The notes under the pieces: model-generated
Told to the model about the DNA's origin: nothing
The model's input: only the letters and a program-made list of their open reading frames with translations
Databases searched by the model: none
Shown here: in pieces, positions 53,784 through 62,341 of the stretch
How the letters are laid out: every line of letters begins with the position of its first letter
Position numbering within the stretch: the first letter of the stretch is position 1
Origin: Halodurantibacterium flavum
GTDB taxonomy: Bacteria > Pseudomonadota > Alphaproteobacteria > Rhodobacterales > Rhodobacteraceae
Reading direction: 5' to 3'
Length of the DNA stretch: 64,000 nt
NCBI RefSeq assembly: GCF_042681825.1
Contig: NZ_JBHUGH010000002.1
Coordinates: 369,363 to 433,362 of the forward strand
Made by a program: the position numbers and the translations under genes

Positions 53784-54846
53784 GCGCATCCGCTACGCCC
53801 AGCTGTGGGAGGATGCGGATGTCCTGACGCAGGCGCTGGGGGCATGTGCCGGGGGGACGCTGGTGTCGATCTGCTCGGCGGGGGACAATGCGCTCGCCAT
53901 GCTGACGCTCGACCCGGCGCGGGTCGTCACCGTCGATCTGTCGCCGGCCCAGATCGCCTGCCTTCGCCTGCGCATCGGCGCCTTTTCCGAACTGACGCAT
54001 CCTGAGTTTCTGGAGCTGATGGGCGCGCGCCCCTCGACCCGGCGCGGGATGCTCTTGTCGCGTGCGCTGGCCGGGCAGGATGCGGAAACCCGCGCCTTCT
54101 GGACCGCGCTCGAGCATGATGTGGACCGCCACGGGGCCGGGGGCGTCGGCAAGTTCGAGCGGTATTTCCGGATTTTCCGTAAATGGCTGCTGCCGCTGGT
54201 CCATGGGCGCCGGACGCTGGATGAGGTCTTCGTGCCCCGCGACAGGGCCGCCCGGCAGGCCTTTTACGATCATCGGTTCGACAGCTTTCGTTGGCGCCTG
54301 TTGCTCAACGTCTTCTTTTCGCGTTTCGTGATGGGGCGGATGGGGCGGGACAAGGCCTTTTTCGACCATGTCGAGGGCAGCCCCGCCGCCCATGTCGCCC
54401 GGCGCATCCATCACGCGGCGGTCGAAACGGACCCCGCCGGAAATCCCTATCTCCACTGGATCCTGCACGGCACGCATGGCACCGCCCTGCCGACGGCCTG
54501 GCGCCGCGAACATTTCGATGTCATCCGCAGCCGGCTGGACCGGCTGGATATAAGGCCCGGATCGCTGGAGGCCTTCGTTTCCACCGGCGAACGTGCGGAT
54601 GGCTTCAACCTGTCCGATATCTTCGAATACATGTCCCCGGCAGTCTTTGCGCAGGTCTACGAAGGCCTGCTGGATGCCGCCGCGCCGGGCGCGCGCCTGG
54701 TCTACTGGAACATGATGGTTCCCCGGCGGGTGCCCCCCGGGCTTGCCGCGCGGGTGATCCGGCGGCGCGAGATCGAGGACCGGCTCAAGGCGCAGGACAA
54801 GGCCTTCTTCTATTCGGATTTCGTGGTGGAAGAGGTCGCGGGATGA
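53743..54846 (+). CDS. BtaA-like 3-amino-3-carboxypropyl transferase (DUF3419)
   Basis: A 367-residue soluble protein of the DUF3419/BtaA family. BtaA transfers the 3-amino-3-carboxypropyl group of S-adenosylmethionine to diacylglycerol, the first step of betaine lipid synthesis. SAM-site segments visible are IRYAQLWEDADVL and VSICSAGDNALAML. The C-terminal half ends YWNMMVPRRVPPG and FFYSDFVVEEV. ATG at 53743, with AGGAGAGG before it, is preferred over an ATG at 53716. No BtaB methyltransferase is encoded here, so the homoserine-type ether product may be used unmethylated or attached to another acceptor. Confidence 0.86.
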   Translation: MAARAEIEAKASFERIRYAQLWEDADVLTQALGACAGGTLVSICSAGDNALAMLTLDPARVVTVDLSPAQIACLRLRIGAFSELTHPEFLELMGARPSTRRGMLLSRALAGQDAETRAFWTALEHDVDRHGAGGVGKFERYFRIFRKWLLPLVHGRRTLDEVFVPRDRAARQAFYDHRFDSFRWRLLLNVFFSRFVMGRMGRDKAFFDHVEGSPAAHVARRIHHAAVETDPAGNPYLHWILHGTHGTALPTAWRREHFDVIRSRLDRLDIRPGSLEAFVSTGERADGFNLSDIFEYMSPAVFAQVYEGLLDAAAPGARLVYWNMMVPRRVPPGLAARVIRRREIEDRLKAQDKAFFYSDFVVEEVAG

Positions 54847-56174
54847 GTGTTCCCGCCCAGATCGCGCTGGCGTTCGGATCGGTGGCGGTCCTGCTGGGGC
54901 TGATGGCCCTGGTGCGGGTCACGGCCCTGCGCTGGGGCCTGGGTGGCGAGGTGCAGCGCAAGCTTGTCCATGTCGGCACGGGGCTTTACGCCCTGTCATT
55001 CCCGTGGATTTTCCCCGACCGCTGGCCGGTCTACATGCTGACGGGCCTTGCGCTGGCGGTGATGGTAGCCTTGCGCCTTCCCCGGCTTTCGGGCCGGTTG
55101 GGGCAGACCTTGCACGGGGTCGGGCGGCGGTCTTACGGCGACTTCCTTCTGGCGCTTTCCGTGGGCCTTTGTTTCTTCCTGTCCGAGGGGGTCGCGCTGT
55201 TCTATGTGCTGCCGATCGCCGTCCTGACGATCTCGGATGCCGCCGCCGCCCTTGCGGGCATCCATTACGGCACCCGCCGTTTCAAGGTCGAGGACGGGAT
55301 CAAGAGCATCGAGGGCACCGTCGTCTTTTTCGTCGTGACGCTGCTCGTCGCGTTGATCTGCCTGATGTTCCTGTCGGACCTGCCGCCGCCGAACATCCTC
55401 GCGCTGGCGGTGATGATCGCGGCTTTTGGTACCCTGGTCGAGGCGCAAAGCTGGCGCGGGTTCGATAACCTGTTCCTGCCGCTTGCGCTTCTGGTGTTTC
55501 TGGTCGTGCACAGCCAGAGCGGGCTTGGCGATCTTCTGGGGCTTGCGGGGCTTTTCTTTGCGTCGATCATCGGCTTTCGCGCCGTGGGGCCGCGCTTTGG
55601 CCTCAGCGATCATGCGGCGCGGGTTTATGTGGTCGCGGTCTTCATGATCCTGTCGGTGGTCGAGATCCAGAACGCCATCCTGCCCGGGCTCGTGCTGCTC
55701 GCCCATGCGTGGTGCTCGCTCCGCTCGCCGGGCGAGGATGACTACGGTGAGCTTGACGTGGTGGCGGCGCTTGCGATCTTCAGCTTCGGCTGGCTGGCGG
55801 TCGGGACCGCGACCGGCTGGAACGCGGTCCAGTTCTACGGGCTGACAGCCATCGGGATGGTCATGGGGCTTTGCACCCTCGCGCTGGGGCGGCGCCTGCT
55901 TTGGGTGCCGGCGATTGCGTTGGTGCTGATGGCGGTCAGGTTCGGGGTCACCTCCGTGAACCCGCCCGATGCGGTCTGGGCGGAACCCATGTGGTTGCTC
56001 GCCGTCGCCTGTCTGCTGATCCCCTCGGTCGCGGCGGGGCTGGCGCCGCGCTGGCTGATGCAGGACCGGGTGTTGAAGCTGACGGTCCTGTCGGTCCTGC
56101 CGCCCCTGGGCTATTACGCCGCGCTGCTGATGGCAGGGGGCGCGTTTCAAGCAACGGAAAGGATGGCCCTGTGA
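54843..56174 (+). CDS. Phytol/dolichol kinase-like membrane protein with C-terminal extension
   Basis: A 443-residue polytopic membrane protein with about a dozen spans. The N-terminal ~220 residues resemble CTP-dependent polyprenol kinases (VTE5/SEC59) and CDP-diglyceride synthetase-like proteins: H43 (RKLVHVGTGLYAL), YGDFLLALSVGLCFF, D132 in TISDAAAALAGIHYG and GIKSIEGTVVFFVVTLLVAL. About 200 further hydrophobic residues follow; they are not part of the standard kinase. The ATGA overlap with both neighbours shows coupling. Phosphorylation of a prenyl alcohol would fit the presence of a UbiA-type enzyme in this operon. Confidence 0.78.
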   Translation: MSVPAQIALAFGSVAVLLGLMALVRVTALRWGLGGEVQRKLVHVGTGLYALSFPWIFPDRWPVYMLTGLALAVMVALRLPRLSGRLGQTLHGVGRRSYGDFLLALSVGLCFFLSEGVALFYVLPIAVLTISDAAAALAGIHYGTRRFKVEDGIKSIEGTVVFFVVTLLVALICLMFLSDLPPPNILALAVMIAAFGTLVEAQSWRGFDNLFLPLALLVFLVVHSQSGLGDLLGLAGLFFASIIGFRAVGPRFGLSDHAARVYVVAVFMILSVVEIQNAILPGLVLLAHAWCSLRSPGEDDYGELDVVAALAIFSFGWLAVGTATGWNAVQFYGLTAIGMVMGLCTLALGRRLLWVPAIALVLMAVRFGVTSVNPPDAVWAEPMWLLAVACLLIPSVAAGLAPRWLMQDRVLKLTVLSVLPPLGYYAALLMAGGAFQATERMAL

Positions 56175-57016
56175 CGCATCACCAGCTGAAGAATGAGGGC
56201 GCCCGCCTGACCGTGCATCTGGACGGCCCCGCATGGGACGGGGCGGTTGCGGCGACCATCGGCGATGTCTCGTTTCGCGACCGGGCCTGCGGCGCCGCGC
56301 TGATGGATCAGGCCCTGACGATGATCCGGGAGGCCGGGCGCGACCGGGTTCTGGGGCCGATGGCGGGCGACACATGGCACAGCTACCGCTTCGTGTCGGA
56401 AAGCGACGGCACGCCCCCCTTCCTGCTGGAACCCTCGAACCGGCCCGAGGAGCCCGCAGTCTTTGCCACCGCCGGATTCCTTCCCGTCGCGCGCTATTTC
56501 TCGGCCAGGATGGCGCTGGCCGATGTAGACCCCACGCCACCGCCCCCGACGGATGCCTTTCACATCCGCTGCTGGGACGGTACCGCGCCCGAGACGCTGC
56601 TTGCCGAGGTCTTTGCCCTGTCGTCCGAGGCCTTTGCGGGCAACGCCTTTTACACCCCGATCCCGCAGGATGCCTTCCTCGCGCTTTACCGCCCGCTCAT
56701 GCCCATGATGCGGCCTGACCTGATCTTTCTTGCGCGGGCGCCGGACGGGGCCTTGGCCGGGTATCTCTTTGCCATCCCCGATTATGCCCAGGGGCCGCAA
56801 TCCCGGACGGTGATCCTGAAAACCTATGCCAGCCGGGTGCGCGGGGCCGGGCGGCATCTGGTCCACGCCTGCCACGCGGGGGCGCTGGCGCTCGGCTATG
56901 ACACGGTCATCCATGCGCTGATCCATGACGACAATATCTCGGCCGCGCGCAGCCGCCGCGAAGGGGCGCGGATCTTCCGGAGGTATGAGCTTTTGGGGCT
57001 ACGTCTGGATGGCTGA
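56171..57016 (+). CDS. GNAT-like acyltransferase
   Basis: A 281-residue protein related to GNAT-fold proteins of the YghO/FemAB-like type: DRVLGPMAGDTWHSYRFVSE, FFLLEPSNRPEEPAVFATAGF-like segment and GYLFAIPDYAQG. The GTG start is fixed by its GTGA overlap with the kinase stop. It could acylate an amino group, for example that introduced by the BtaA-like enzyme; this is inference. The C-terminal end overlaps the ligase gene by eight bases. Confidence 0.75.
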   Translation: MTHHQLKNEGARLTVHLDGPAWDGAVAATIGDVSFRDRACGAALMDQALTMIREAGRDRVLGPMAGDTWHSYRFVSESDGTPPFLLEPSNRPEEPAVFATAGFLPVARYFSARMALADVDPTPPPPTDAFHIRCWDGTAPETLLAEVFALSSEAFAGNAFYTPIPQDAFLALYRPLMPMMRPDLIFLARAPDGALAGYLFAIPDYAQGPQSRTVILKTYASRVRGAGRHLVHACHAGALALGYDTVIHALIHDDNISAARSRREGARIFRRYELLGLRLDG

Positions 57017-58451
57017 CCTGCTGAGGGATTTCGCGGCGGCCGTCGCGCGGCATCCGGACAGGGTGGCCCTGATCGACGGTCGCGGCCGTCAGACCAGTTT
57101 CGGTGCGCTGAGGGCCCGGTCCGAGGCTTTCGCCGCCGCCTGGCAACGCAAGGGCATCCGGCCAGGGCACAGGGTGCTGCTCGCGATGTCGGTGGACGCA
57201 GACCTTTATGCGGCGCTGGCGGCGCTCTGGTCGCTGGGGGCCACGGTCGTTCTGCCCGAACCGGCGATGGGTCTTGCCGGGTTTCGCCATGCCGCGCGGG
57301 TGACGCGGCCCGAGGGGTTTTGCAGTTCCGGGGCTTTCGGTCTCTTGAAATGGGTCTTGCCCGGGCTTTGGGGGACCATGCCGCTGCGACCCGCGTCGCA
57401 TCCGGGGCCCTTGAGGGACGCGCCGGGGAGGGAAGTTTCGGGTGAGGACGGCTCGGTCGCGCTGATCTCCTTCACCTCGGGCACGGGCGGGGCGCCCAAG
57501 GCCATTCCGCGCAGCCATGATTTTCTGGACGCGCAGCACCGAGCCGTCGCGCCCTTGCTGGAGAGCGACCGGGCCGACGAACGCGATCTGGTGGCCTTTC
57601 CGGTCTTTGTGCTGATCAACCTTGCCGCCGGGCGCACGTCGGTCCTGCCGAACTGGAGGATGTCGCGCATCGCGGCTCTGCCGCCCGACAGGCTGCGCGA
57701 CTGGATCGAGCGTCAGGGGGTGACGCGCGCGCTGATCCCCCCGTCGCTCTGCGAAAAGCTGGCCGTATCGGGGGTGCCGCCGCAGCTTGACCGGGTGTTC
57801 ACGGGCGGTGGTCCGGTCTTTCCCGACCTTGTGGACCGCCTGCGTCAGGCCGCGCCGCACCTGCGCCTGACCTGCGTCTACGGCTCGACCGAGGCAGAGC
57901 CGATCGCGCATCTCGATACCGCCGATCTCCGGGCGGCGGATGAAACCGCAATGGATCAGGGGCAGGGCCTGCTTGTCGGCCATCCGGTTGCGGGCATCCT
58001 GCTCCGGATCGAAAAGGGCGAAATCCAGGTCGCGGGGGCGCATGTGAACGGGGGCTACCTCGATCCGGCGCAGGATGCGGAAACCAAGATCCGCGAGGGC
58101 GGAACGCTCTGGCACAGGACGGGGGATGCCGGTCATCTGGACGGGCAGGGCCGGCTCTGGCTGCTTGGCCGCGTGGGGTCGGAGGTGGAGATCGACGGCC
58201 AGACGGTCCACCCCTTTTCGGTCGAGATCACCGTCCGTCGCTGGCCCGGGGTCCGCAACTGCGCCCTGATGGCCGAGGAAGGGCGCGCCGTCCTGTTCAT
58301 CGACGGCGATGCCGAAAATGCCCGTCAGTGGCAGGAGCGCGCCGCATCGCTGGGCATCGGCCGGGTGATCAGGGTCGACAGGATGCCGATGGACAGACGC
58401 CATGCGTCAAAGATCGACCGGAAGGCCCTGCGCGACTGGCGCGGGCGCTGA
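57009..58451 (+). CDS. OleC-like AMP-dependent ligase (ANL superfamily, beta-lactone synthetase-like)
   Basis: A 480-residue adenylating enzyme. The phosphate loop TSGTGGAPK is at about 156-164, the adenine site at VYGSTEAEPIAHLD, and the hinge/ribose motif in WHRTGDAGHLDGQGRLWLLGR. The ending RMPMDRRHASKIDRKALRDW with the conserved Lys, and YGSTEAEP, resemble OleC, which turns beta-hydroxy acids into beta-lactones, more than ordinary acyl-CoA ligases. ATG at 57009 overlaps the previous gene; an ATG at 56985 is too close to its GGAGG. It is the last gene of the operon and probably activates a carboxylate of the product or precursor. Confidence 0.82.
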   Translation: MADLLRDFAAAVARHPDRVALIDGRGRQTSFGALRARSEAFAAAWQRKGIRPGHRVLLAMSVDADLYAALAALWSLGATVVLPEPAMGLAGFRHAARVTRPEGFCSSGAFGLLKWVLPGLWGTMPLRPASHPGPLRDAPGREVSGEDGSVALISFTSGTGGAPKAIPRSHDFLDAQHRAVAPLLESDRADERDLVAFPVFVLINLAAGRTSVLPNWRMSRIAALPPDRLRDWIERQGVTRALIPPSLCEKLAVSGVPPQLDRVFTGGGPVFPDLVDRLRQAAPHLRLTCVYGSTEAEPIAHLDTADLRAADETAMDQGQGLLVGHPVAGILLRIEKGEIQVAGAHVNGGYLDPAQDAETKIREGGTLWHRTGDAGHLDGQGRLWLLGRVGSEVEIDGQTVHPFSVEITVRRWPGVRNCALMAEEGRAVLFIDGDAENARQWQERAASLGIGRVIRVDRMPMDRRHASKIDRKALRDWRGR

Positions 58452-58467
58452 ACGCCGCAGCCGCCTG

Positions 58468-59181
58468 TCAGGACAGATCGGCGGCGGTCTCGAACATCTC
58501 GGGCCGGTCCTTTTTCAGCCGGTCGATGATCGACTGGATCTGGCTCAGGTGCAGCCGGAGGGCCGCCGCAGCCGCCTCGGCATCCCGGCGGCGCAGGGCG
58601 TCGAGGATCTGGCGGTGTTCCTCGATCACCCGGGGGGCGCCGAAGGACAGCGACAGGAACCGTGCGCGATCCATGTGGCCCTTGTTCTCCTTGACCAGCG
58701 TCCAGACGAATTCGAGCCCGGCGGCGGTGCAGATTTCCCGGTGGAAACTGTCATCGAGCGCGTGGAACTGCCCGTGGTCGGCGGCGTCGAGCGCGGCGTG
58801 CTGGGCCACGATAAGATCGGCCAACCGGTCGTGATCTTCGGGCGTCAGGGTGCGCGCGGCCTCGCGCATCACCGATTCCTCCAGCGCGGCGCGGATGAAA
58901 TAGGCCTGCGTGACCGCCTGTTCGGAAATGGGCGTGACCGTGGTCGCGCGCTGCGGCCGGATCAGGATGAAGCCCAGTTGCGACAGGCGGAAGAACGCGT
59001 CGCGCACCGGCTGGCGCGACACGCCGGTCTGGGCCGCGACCTCGGCCTCTGACAGGCGGGTGCCGGGCGGCAACGACAGGTCGATGACACGCTGATAGAG
59101 CAGGTCGAAGATCTGGTCCGTGACCGTGCGGGGTCGCATCTCGGGCAGGGCCGGCAGGGCGCGAGGCGTCGTCACAGGCAT
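58468..59181 (-). CDS. GntR-family (FCD-type) regulator of uronate genes
   Basis: A 237-residue FadR/FCD-type GntR regulator: winged HTH in residues 25-85 (IFDLLYQRVIDLSLPPGTRLSE, VSRQPVRDAFFRLSQLGF) and an all-helical FCD ligand domain with the metal-binding His pattern DSFHREI and HRQILDALRRRD. It is divergent from uxaC across an 80-base gap and is thus likely the UxuR/ExuR-like repressor of the uronate locus. It is convergent with the operon ending at 58451. Confidence 0.9.
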   Translation of the reverse strand: MPVTTPRALPALPEMRPRTVTDQIFDLLYQRVIDLSLPPGTRLSEAEVAAQTGVSRQPVRDAFFRLSQLGFILIRPQRATTVTPISEQAVTQAYFIRAALEESVMREAARTLTPEDHDRLADLIVAQHAALDAADHGQFHALDDSFHREICTAAGLEFVWTLVKENKGHMDRARFLSLSFGAPRVIEEHRQILDALRRRDAEAAAAALRLHLSQIQSIIDRLKKDRPEMFETAADLS

Positions 59182-59261
59182 GGTGATCTCCGGATTGACC
59201 CAACTTGTAATCTAGCATATTAGTCTGCCAGATAGATAGCAAGACCGGGGACAACCATACG
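59182..59261. promoter_or_regulatory. Divergent promoter between gntR and uxaC
   Basis: An AT-rich 80-base gap. It contains CTAGCATATTAG (59212-59223), an imperfect palindrome suited to a GntR dimer. No other strong symmetry seen. Confidence 0.35.
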
Positions 59262-60668
59262 ATGACTCTGCTGTCGCCAGACCGTCTTTTTCCAGTAGAG
59301 CCCCGCGCCCGGGATCTGGCGCGCGCGCTTTACGACGGGATTCGCGACCTGCCGATCCTCAGCCCGCATGGTCACACCGATCCGCGCTGGTTCGCCGAGG
59401 ATCAGCCCTTTCCCGACCCCGCCCAGCTTTTCGTGACGCCGGATCACTATGTCTTCCGCATGCTCTGTTCCCAGGGCATCGCGCTGACCGATCTGGGCGT
59501 GCCGCGCGCCGATGGCGGCCCGACCGAGGCCGACGGGCGCAAGATCTGGCGGCGTTTCGCGGAAAACTACCACCTGTTCCGGGGCACGCCCTCGCGGCTG
59601 TGGCTCGACTACAGCTTTGAAAACGTGTTCGGGCTGGACCGCCGTCTTTCTTCTGACACCGCCGATCATTATTACGACCACATCGCCGATTGCCTGCAGC
59701 GCCCCGAATTTCGCCCCCGCGCTTTGTTCGAGCGGTTCAACATCGAGGCGATCGCCACGACCGAGGCCGCGACCGACGATCTGCGCTGGCACCGGATGAT
59801 CCGGGAAAGCGGCTGGCAGGGCAGGGTCATCACCGCCTATCGCCCCGATGGCGTGATCGACCCGGAAATCGCGGGATTTGTCGAAAACGTGGCGCTGATG
59901 GGGCAGCAGACGGGGTTCGACACAGCGACCTGGGGCGGCTATCTGGATGCGCACCGGGCGCGGCGGGCCTTTTTCATCGAGCATGGCGCCACATCGAGCG
60001 ACCATGGCCATGCGACGGCCCGGACCGAGGACCTGCCGCAGGATCAGGCGGCGGCGCTCTTCGCCAAGGCCCTGCGCGGCGAATGCTCGCCCGGGGAAGC
60101 CGACGCCTTCCGCGGTCATATGCTGACCGAAATGGCGCGGATGAGCCTGGAAGACGGCCTGGTCATGCAGATCCATCCGGGGTCGCGCCGCAACCATTCC
60201 GATCAGGTGCTGGCAATGTTCGGGCGCGACAAGGGCTTCGACATCCCCGGCCGCACCGATTATGTCGCGGCGCTGCGCCCGCTTCTGAACGCGGTGGGCA
60301 TGGACCCGCGCCTGACGGTGATCCTGTTCACGCTGGACGAATCCGCCTATGCGCGCGAACTGGCGCCCTTGGCCGGGGTTTATCCGTGCCTCCGGCTTGG
60401 CCCCGCCTGGTGGTTCCATGACAGCGCCGAGGGGATGCGCCGCTTCCGCGAGATGACGACGGAAACGGCGGGGTTCTACAACACCGTTGGCTTCAACGAC
60501 GACACGCGGGCCTTCTGCTCGATCCCCGCGCGGCACGACGTCGCCCGGCGGGTGGACTGCGCCTATCTTGCGACGCTGGTCGCCACCGGCCGGCTGGCCG
60601 AGGATGAGGCGCCCGAGCTTGCGCATGAATTGACCTACGGGCTCGCCAGGCGGGCCTACAGGCTCTGA
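59262..60668 (+). CDS. uxaC: Glucuronate/galacturonate isomerase
   Basis: A 468-residue uronate isomerase of the amidohydrolase superfamily, converting D-glucuronate to fructuronate and D-galacturonate to tagaturonate. LPILSPHGHTDPRWFAEDQ carries the metal-binding HxH; RLWLDYSFENVFGL, RMIRESGWQGRVITAYRPDG and QIHPGSRRNHS are family segments, and ending LTYGLARRAYRL is typical. It follows an AT-rich promoter gap and is followed by the TRAP importer genes. Confidence 0.94.
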   Translation: MTLLSPDRLFPVEPRARDLARALYDGIRDLPILSPHGHTDPRWFAEDQPFPDPAQLFVTPDHYVFRMLCSQGIALTDLGVPRADGGPTEADGRKIWRRFAENYHLFRGTPSRLWLDYSFENVFGLDRRLSSDTADHYYDHIADCLQRPEFRPRALFERFNIEAIATTEAATDDLRWHRMIRESGWQGRVITAYRPDGVIDPEIAGFVENVALMGQQTGFDTATWGGYLDAHRARRAFFIEHGATSSDHGHATARTEDLPQDQAAALFAKALRGECSPGEADAFRGHMLTEMARMSLEDGLVMQIHPGSRRNHSDQVLAMFGRDKGFDIPGRTDYVAALRPLLNAVGMDPRLTVILFTLDESAYARELAPLAGVYPCLRLGPAWWFHDSAEGMRRFREMTTETAGFYNTVGFNDDTRAFCSIPARHDVARRVDCAYLATLVATGRLAEDEAPELAHELTYGLARRAYRL

Positions 60669-60703
60669 ACTTCTGAACGGAAGATCACATGAGGGAGGAA
60701 AAG

Positions 60704-61675
60704 ATGAAACTACTGACAACAACCGTGGCGGCACTGCTGGCCTCGGCGAGCTTTGCGGCCGCTTGTGAGGTGACGCTGCGGTCATCCGACACGCATCCCG
60801 ACGGCTATCCGACCGTCGAGGGCGTCAAGGCCATGGCCGCCGAGATCCTGGACCGGACCGAGGGCCGCATCTGCATCGAGGTCTTCCCCTCGGCGCAGCT
60901 GGGCGAGGAACGCGACACGATCGAGCAGACCCAGTTCGGCGTGATCGACATGGTCCGCGCCTCCTTCGGGACCTTCAACGACATCGTGCCGGTGACGCGG
61001 ACCTTCTCGCTGCCCTATCTGTTCCGCAACGTCGATCACATGCATGCGGTGATGGACGGCCCGATCGGCGAGGAAATCGGCGCGGCCTTCGAGGAACGCG
61101 ATCTGGTGGTGCTGGCCTATTACGATGGCGGTGCGCGCAGCTTCTACAACTCTCAGCGCCCGATCAACGCGATGGAAGATCTGGCCGGGATGAAGTTCCG
61201 CGTGATCCAGAACGACGTGTTCGTTGACATGATGACCGCGCTTGGCGCGACCGCGACGCCGATGCCCTATGGCGAGGTCTATTCCGCGATCCAGACCGGC
61301 GTGATCGACGGGGCGGAAAACAACTTCCCCAGCTATGACAGTTCCGGACATGCCGAAGTGGCACGCTATTTCACGCTGGACGAACACCTGATGGTGCCGG
61401 AACTGGTCGCGATGTCCAAGGCGACCTGGGACCGCCTCTCGCCCGAGGATCAGGAGATCGTCCGCGAGGCGGCGCGCAATTCGTCGGCCACGCAGCGCCA
61501 GCTCTGGGCCGAGGCCGAGGCCGCGTCGGAAGAGCGTGTCATCGCGGCGGGCGCCGAGATCGTGCGCGACATCGACAAGCAGCCGTTCATTGACGCCATG
61601 GCGCCGGTCTACGAGAAATACGCAACCTCGCCCGAGGCGCAGGATCTGGTCGAGCGTATCCGCGCGACCGAATGA
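60704..61675 (+). CDS. TRAP transporter solute-binding protein (DctP family, uronate type)
   Basis: A 323-residue periplasmic TRAP receptor with a signal peptide (cleavage near AAAC). DctP core: HPDGYPTVEGVKAMAAEI, GLG-type FPSAQLGEERDTIEQTQFG, and the carboxylate-binding Arg near MKFRVIQNDVFVDMMTALGA. PMPYGEVYSAIQTGVIDGAENN is characteristic of the family. GGGAGGAAAAG precedes the ATG at 60704. Position between uxaC and kdgF predicts galacturonate/glucuronate or an unsaturated uronate as ligand. Confidence 0.93.
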   Translation: MKLLTTTVAALLASASFAAACEVTLRSSDTHPDGYPTVEGVKAMAAEILDRTEGRICIEVFPSAQLGEERDTIEQTQFGVIDMVRASFGTFNDIVPVTRTFSLPYLFRNVDHMHAVMDGPIGEEIGAAFEERDLVVLAYYDGGARSFYNSQRPINAMEDLAGMKFRVIQNDVFVDMMTALGATATPMPYGEVYSAIQTGVIDGAENNFPSYDSSGHAEVARYFTLDEHLMVPELVAMSKATWDRLSPEDQEIVREAARNSSATQRQLWAEAEAASEERVIAAGAEIVRDIDKQPFIDAMAPVYEKYATSPEAQDLVERIRATE

Positions 61676-61682
61676 CCGGAGA

Positions 61683-61720
61683 GGGCCGTCCCGGCGCGGG
61701 GCGGCCCCTTCCTTTTTCCT
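61683..61720 (+). terminator. Intrinsic terminator-like hairpin after dctP
   Basis: GGGCCG (61683-61688) pairs with CGGCCC (61702-61707) and the stem continues through a G-U and three G-C pairs to a 5-nt loop. It is followed by CTTCCTTTTTCCTCTT, a T-rich tail, so it looks like a real partial terminator placed between the binding-protein gene and the membrane genes. Confidence 0.7.
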
Positions 61721-61748
61721 CTTGGGGATCTTTCCTGTGGAGATCGCG

Positions 61749-62336
61749 ATGCGCGATGCCTTGATCGGATTGGCCCGCCTGACCGGGGCCGTCGCACAGG
61801 CGGGGCTCTGGCTGGCCGGGACGGGCCTTGTCCTGATGTGCGCCTTTGTCTTTGCGCAGGTGGTCGCGCGCTACCTGCTGGGGTTCAGCCTCTTCTGGGC
61901 GGAACCGGCGGCGGTGATGCTGATGGGCTGGTTCATCTTCATCGGCGCGGCTGTGGGCGTCAAGGAGGGCTATCACCTCTCGTTCGACGTGGGCTTGATG
62001 CTGGTCCCCGAAAGCTGGCGCGCGTGGTTCCACACCCTGTCGGATATCGTCGTCACGGCCTTTGCGGTGGGGATGGTCTGGTTCGGCTGGCAACTGGCCG
62101 CGCGGGCCTCGACCGGCGTCGTGCCGGGGCTGGGAATTTCGCGCCTGTGGGATTTCGCGCCGCTGATCGGCGGGGGCGTGCTGCTGGTTCTCTTTTCGCT
62201 CGAACGTATCCTGCGCCGGGCGGCGGGGCTGAAGACGCGACGCTTTGGCGACATGGATGACGCGGCGGACGGCCTGCCCGATGGCAGCGCCGCCGAGGGC
62301 CGGGCCGAGGCCATGCTGGATGGCCGGAAAGAGTAA
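61749..62336 (+). CDS. TRAP transporter small membrane subunit (DctQ)
   Basis: A 195-residue protein with four predicted membrane spans, of the DctQ family (YLLGFSLFWAEPAAVMLMGW, GAAVGVKEGYHLSFDVGL). ATG at 61749 has GGAG at right spacing; GTG at 61737 is also in frame. The acidic C-terminal tail (FGDMDDAADGLPDG) is unremarkable. It works with DctM and the DctP receptor in Na+- or H+-driven uptake. Confidence 0.9.
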   Translation: MRDALIGLARLTGAVAQAGLWLAGTGLVLMCAFVFAQVVARYLLGFSLFWAEPAAVMLMGWFIFIGAAVGVKEGYHLSFDVGLMLVPESWRAWFHTLSDIVVTAFAVGMVWFGWQLAARASTGVVPGLGISRLWDFAPLIGGGVLLVLFSLERILRRAAGLKTRRFGDMDDAADGLPDGSAAEGRAEAMLDGRKE

Positions 62337-62341
62337 GGGCA

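Noticed and set aside
49118..58451. A mevalonate pathway operon.
   Set aside because: Only the reductase is a mevalonate enzyme. None of the kinases, the decarboxylase or HMG-CoA synthase is encoded here.
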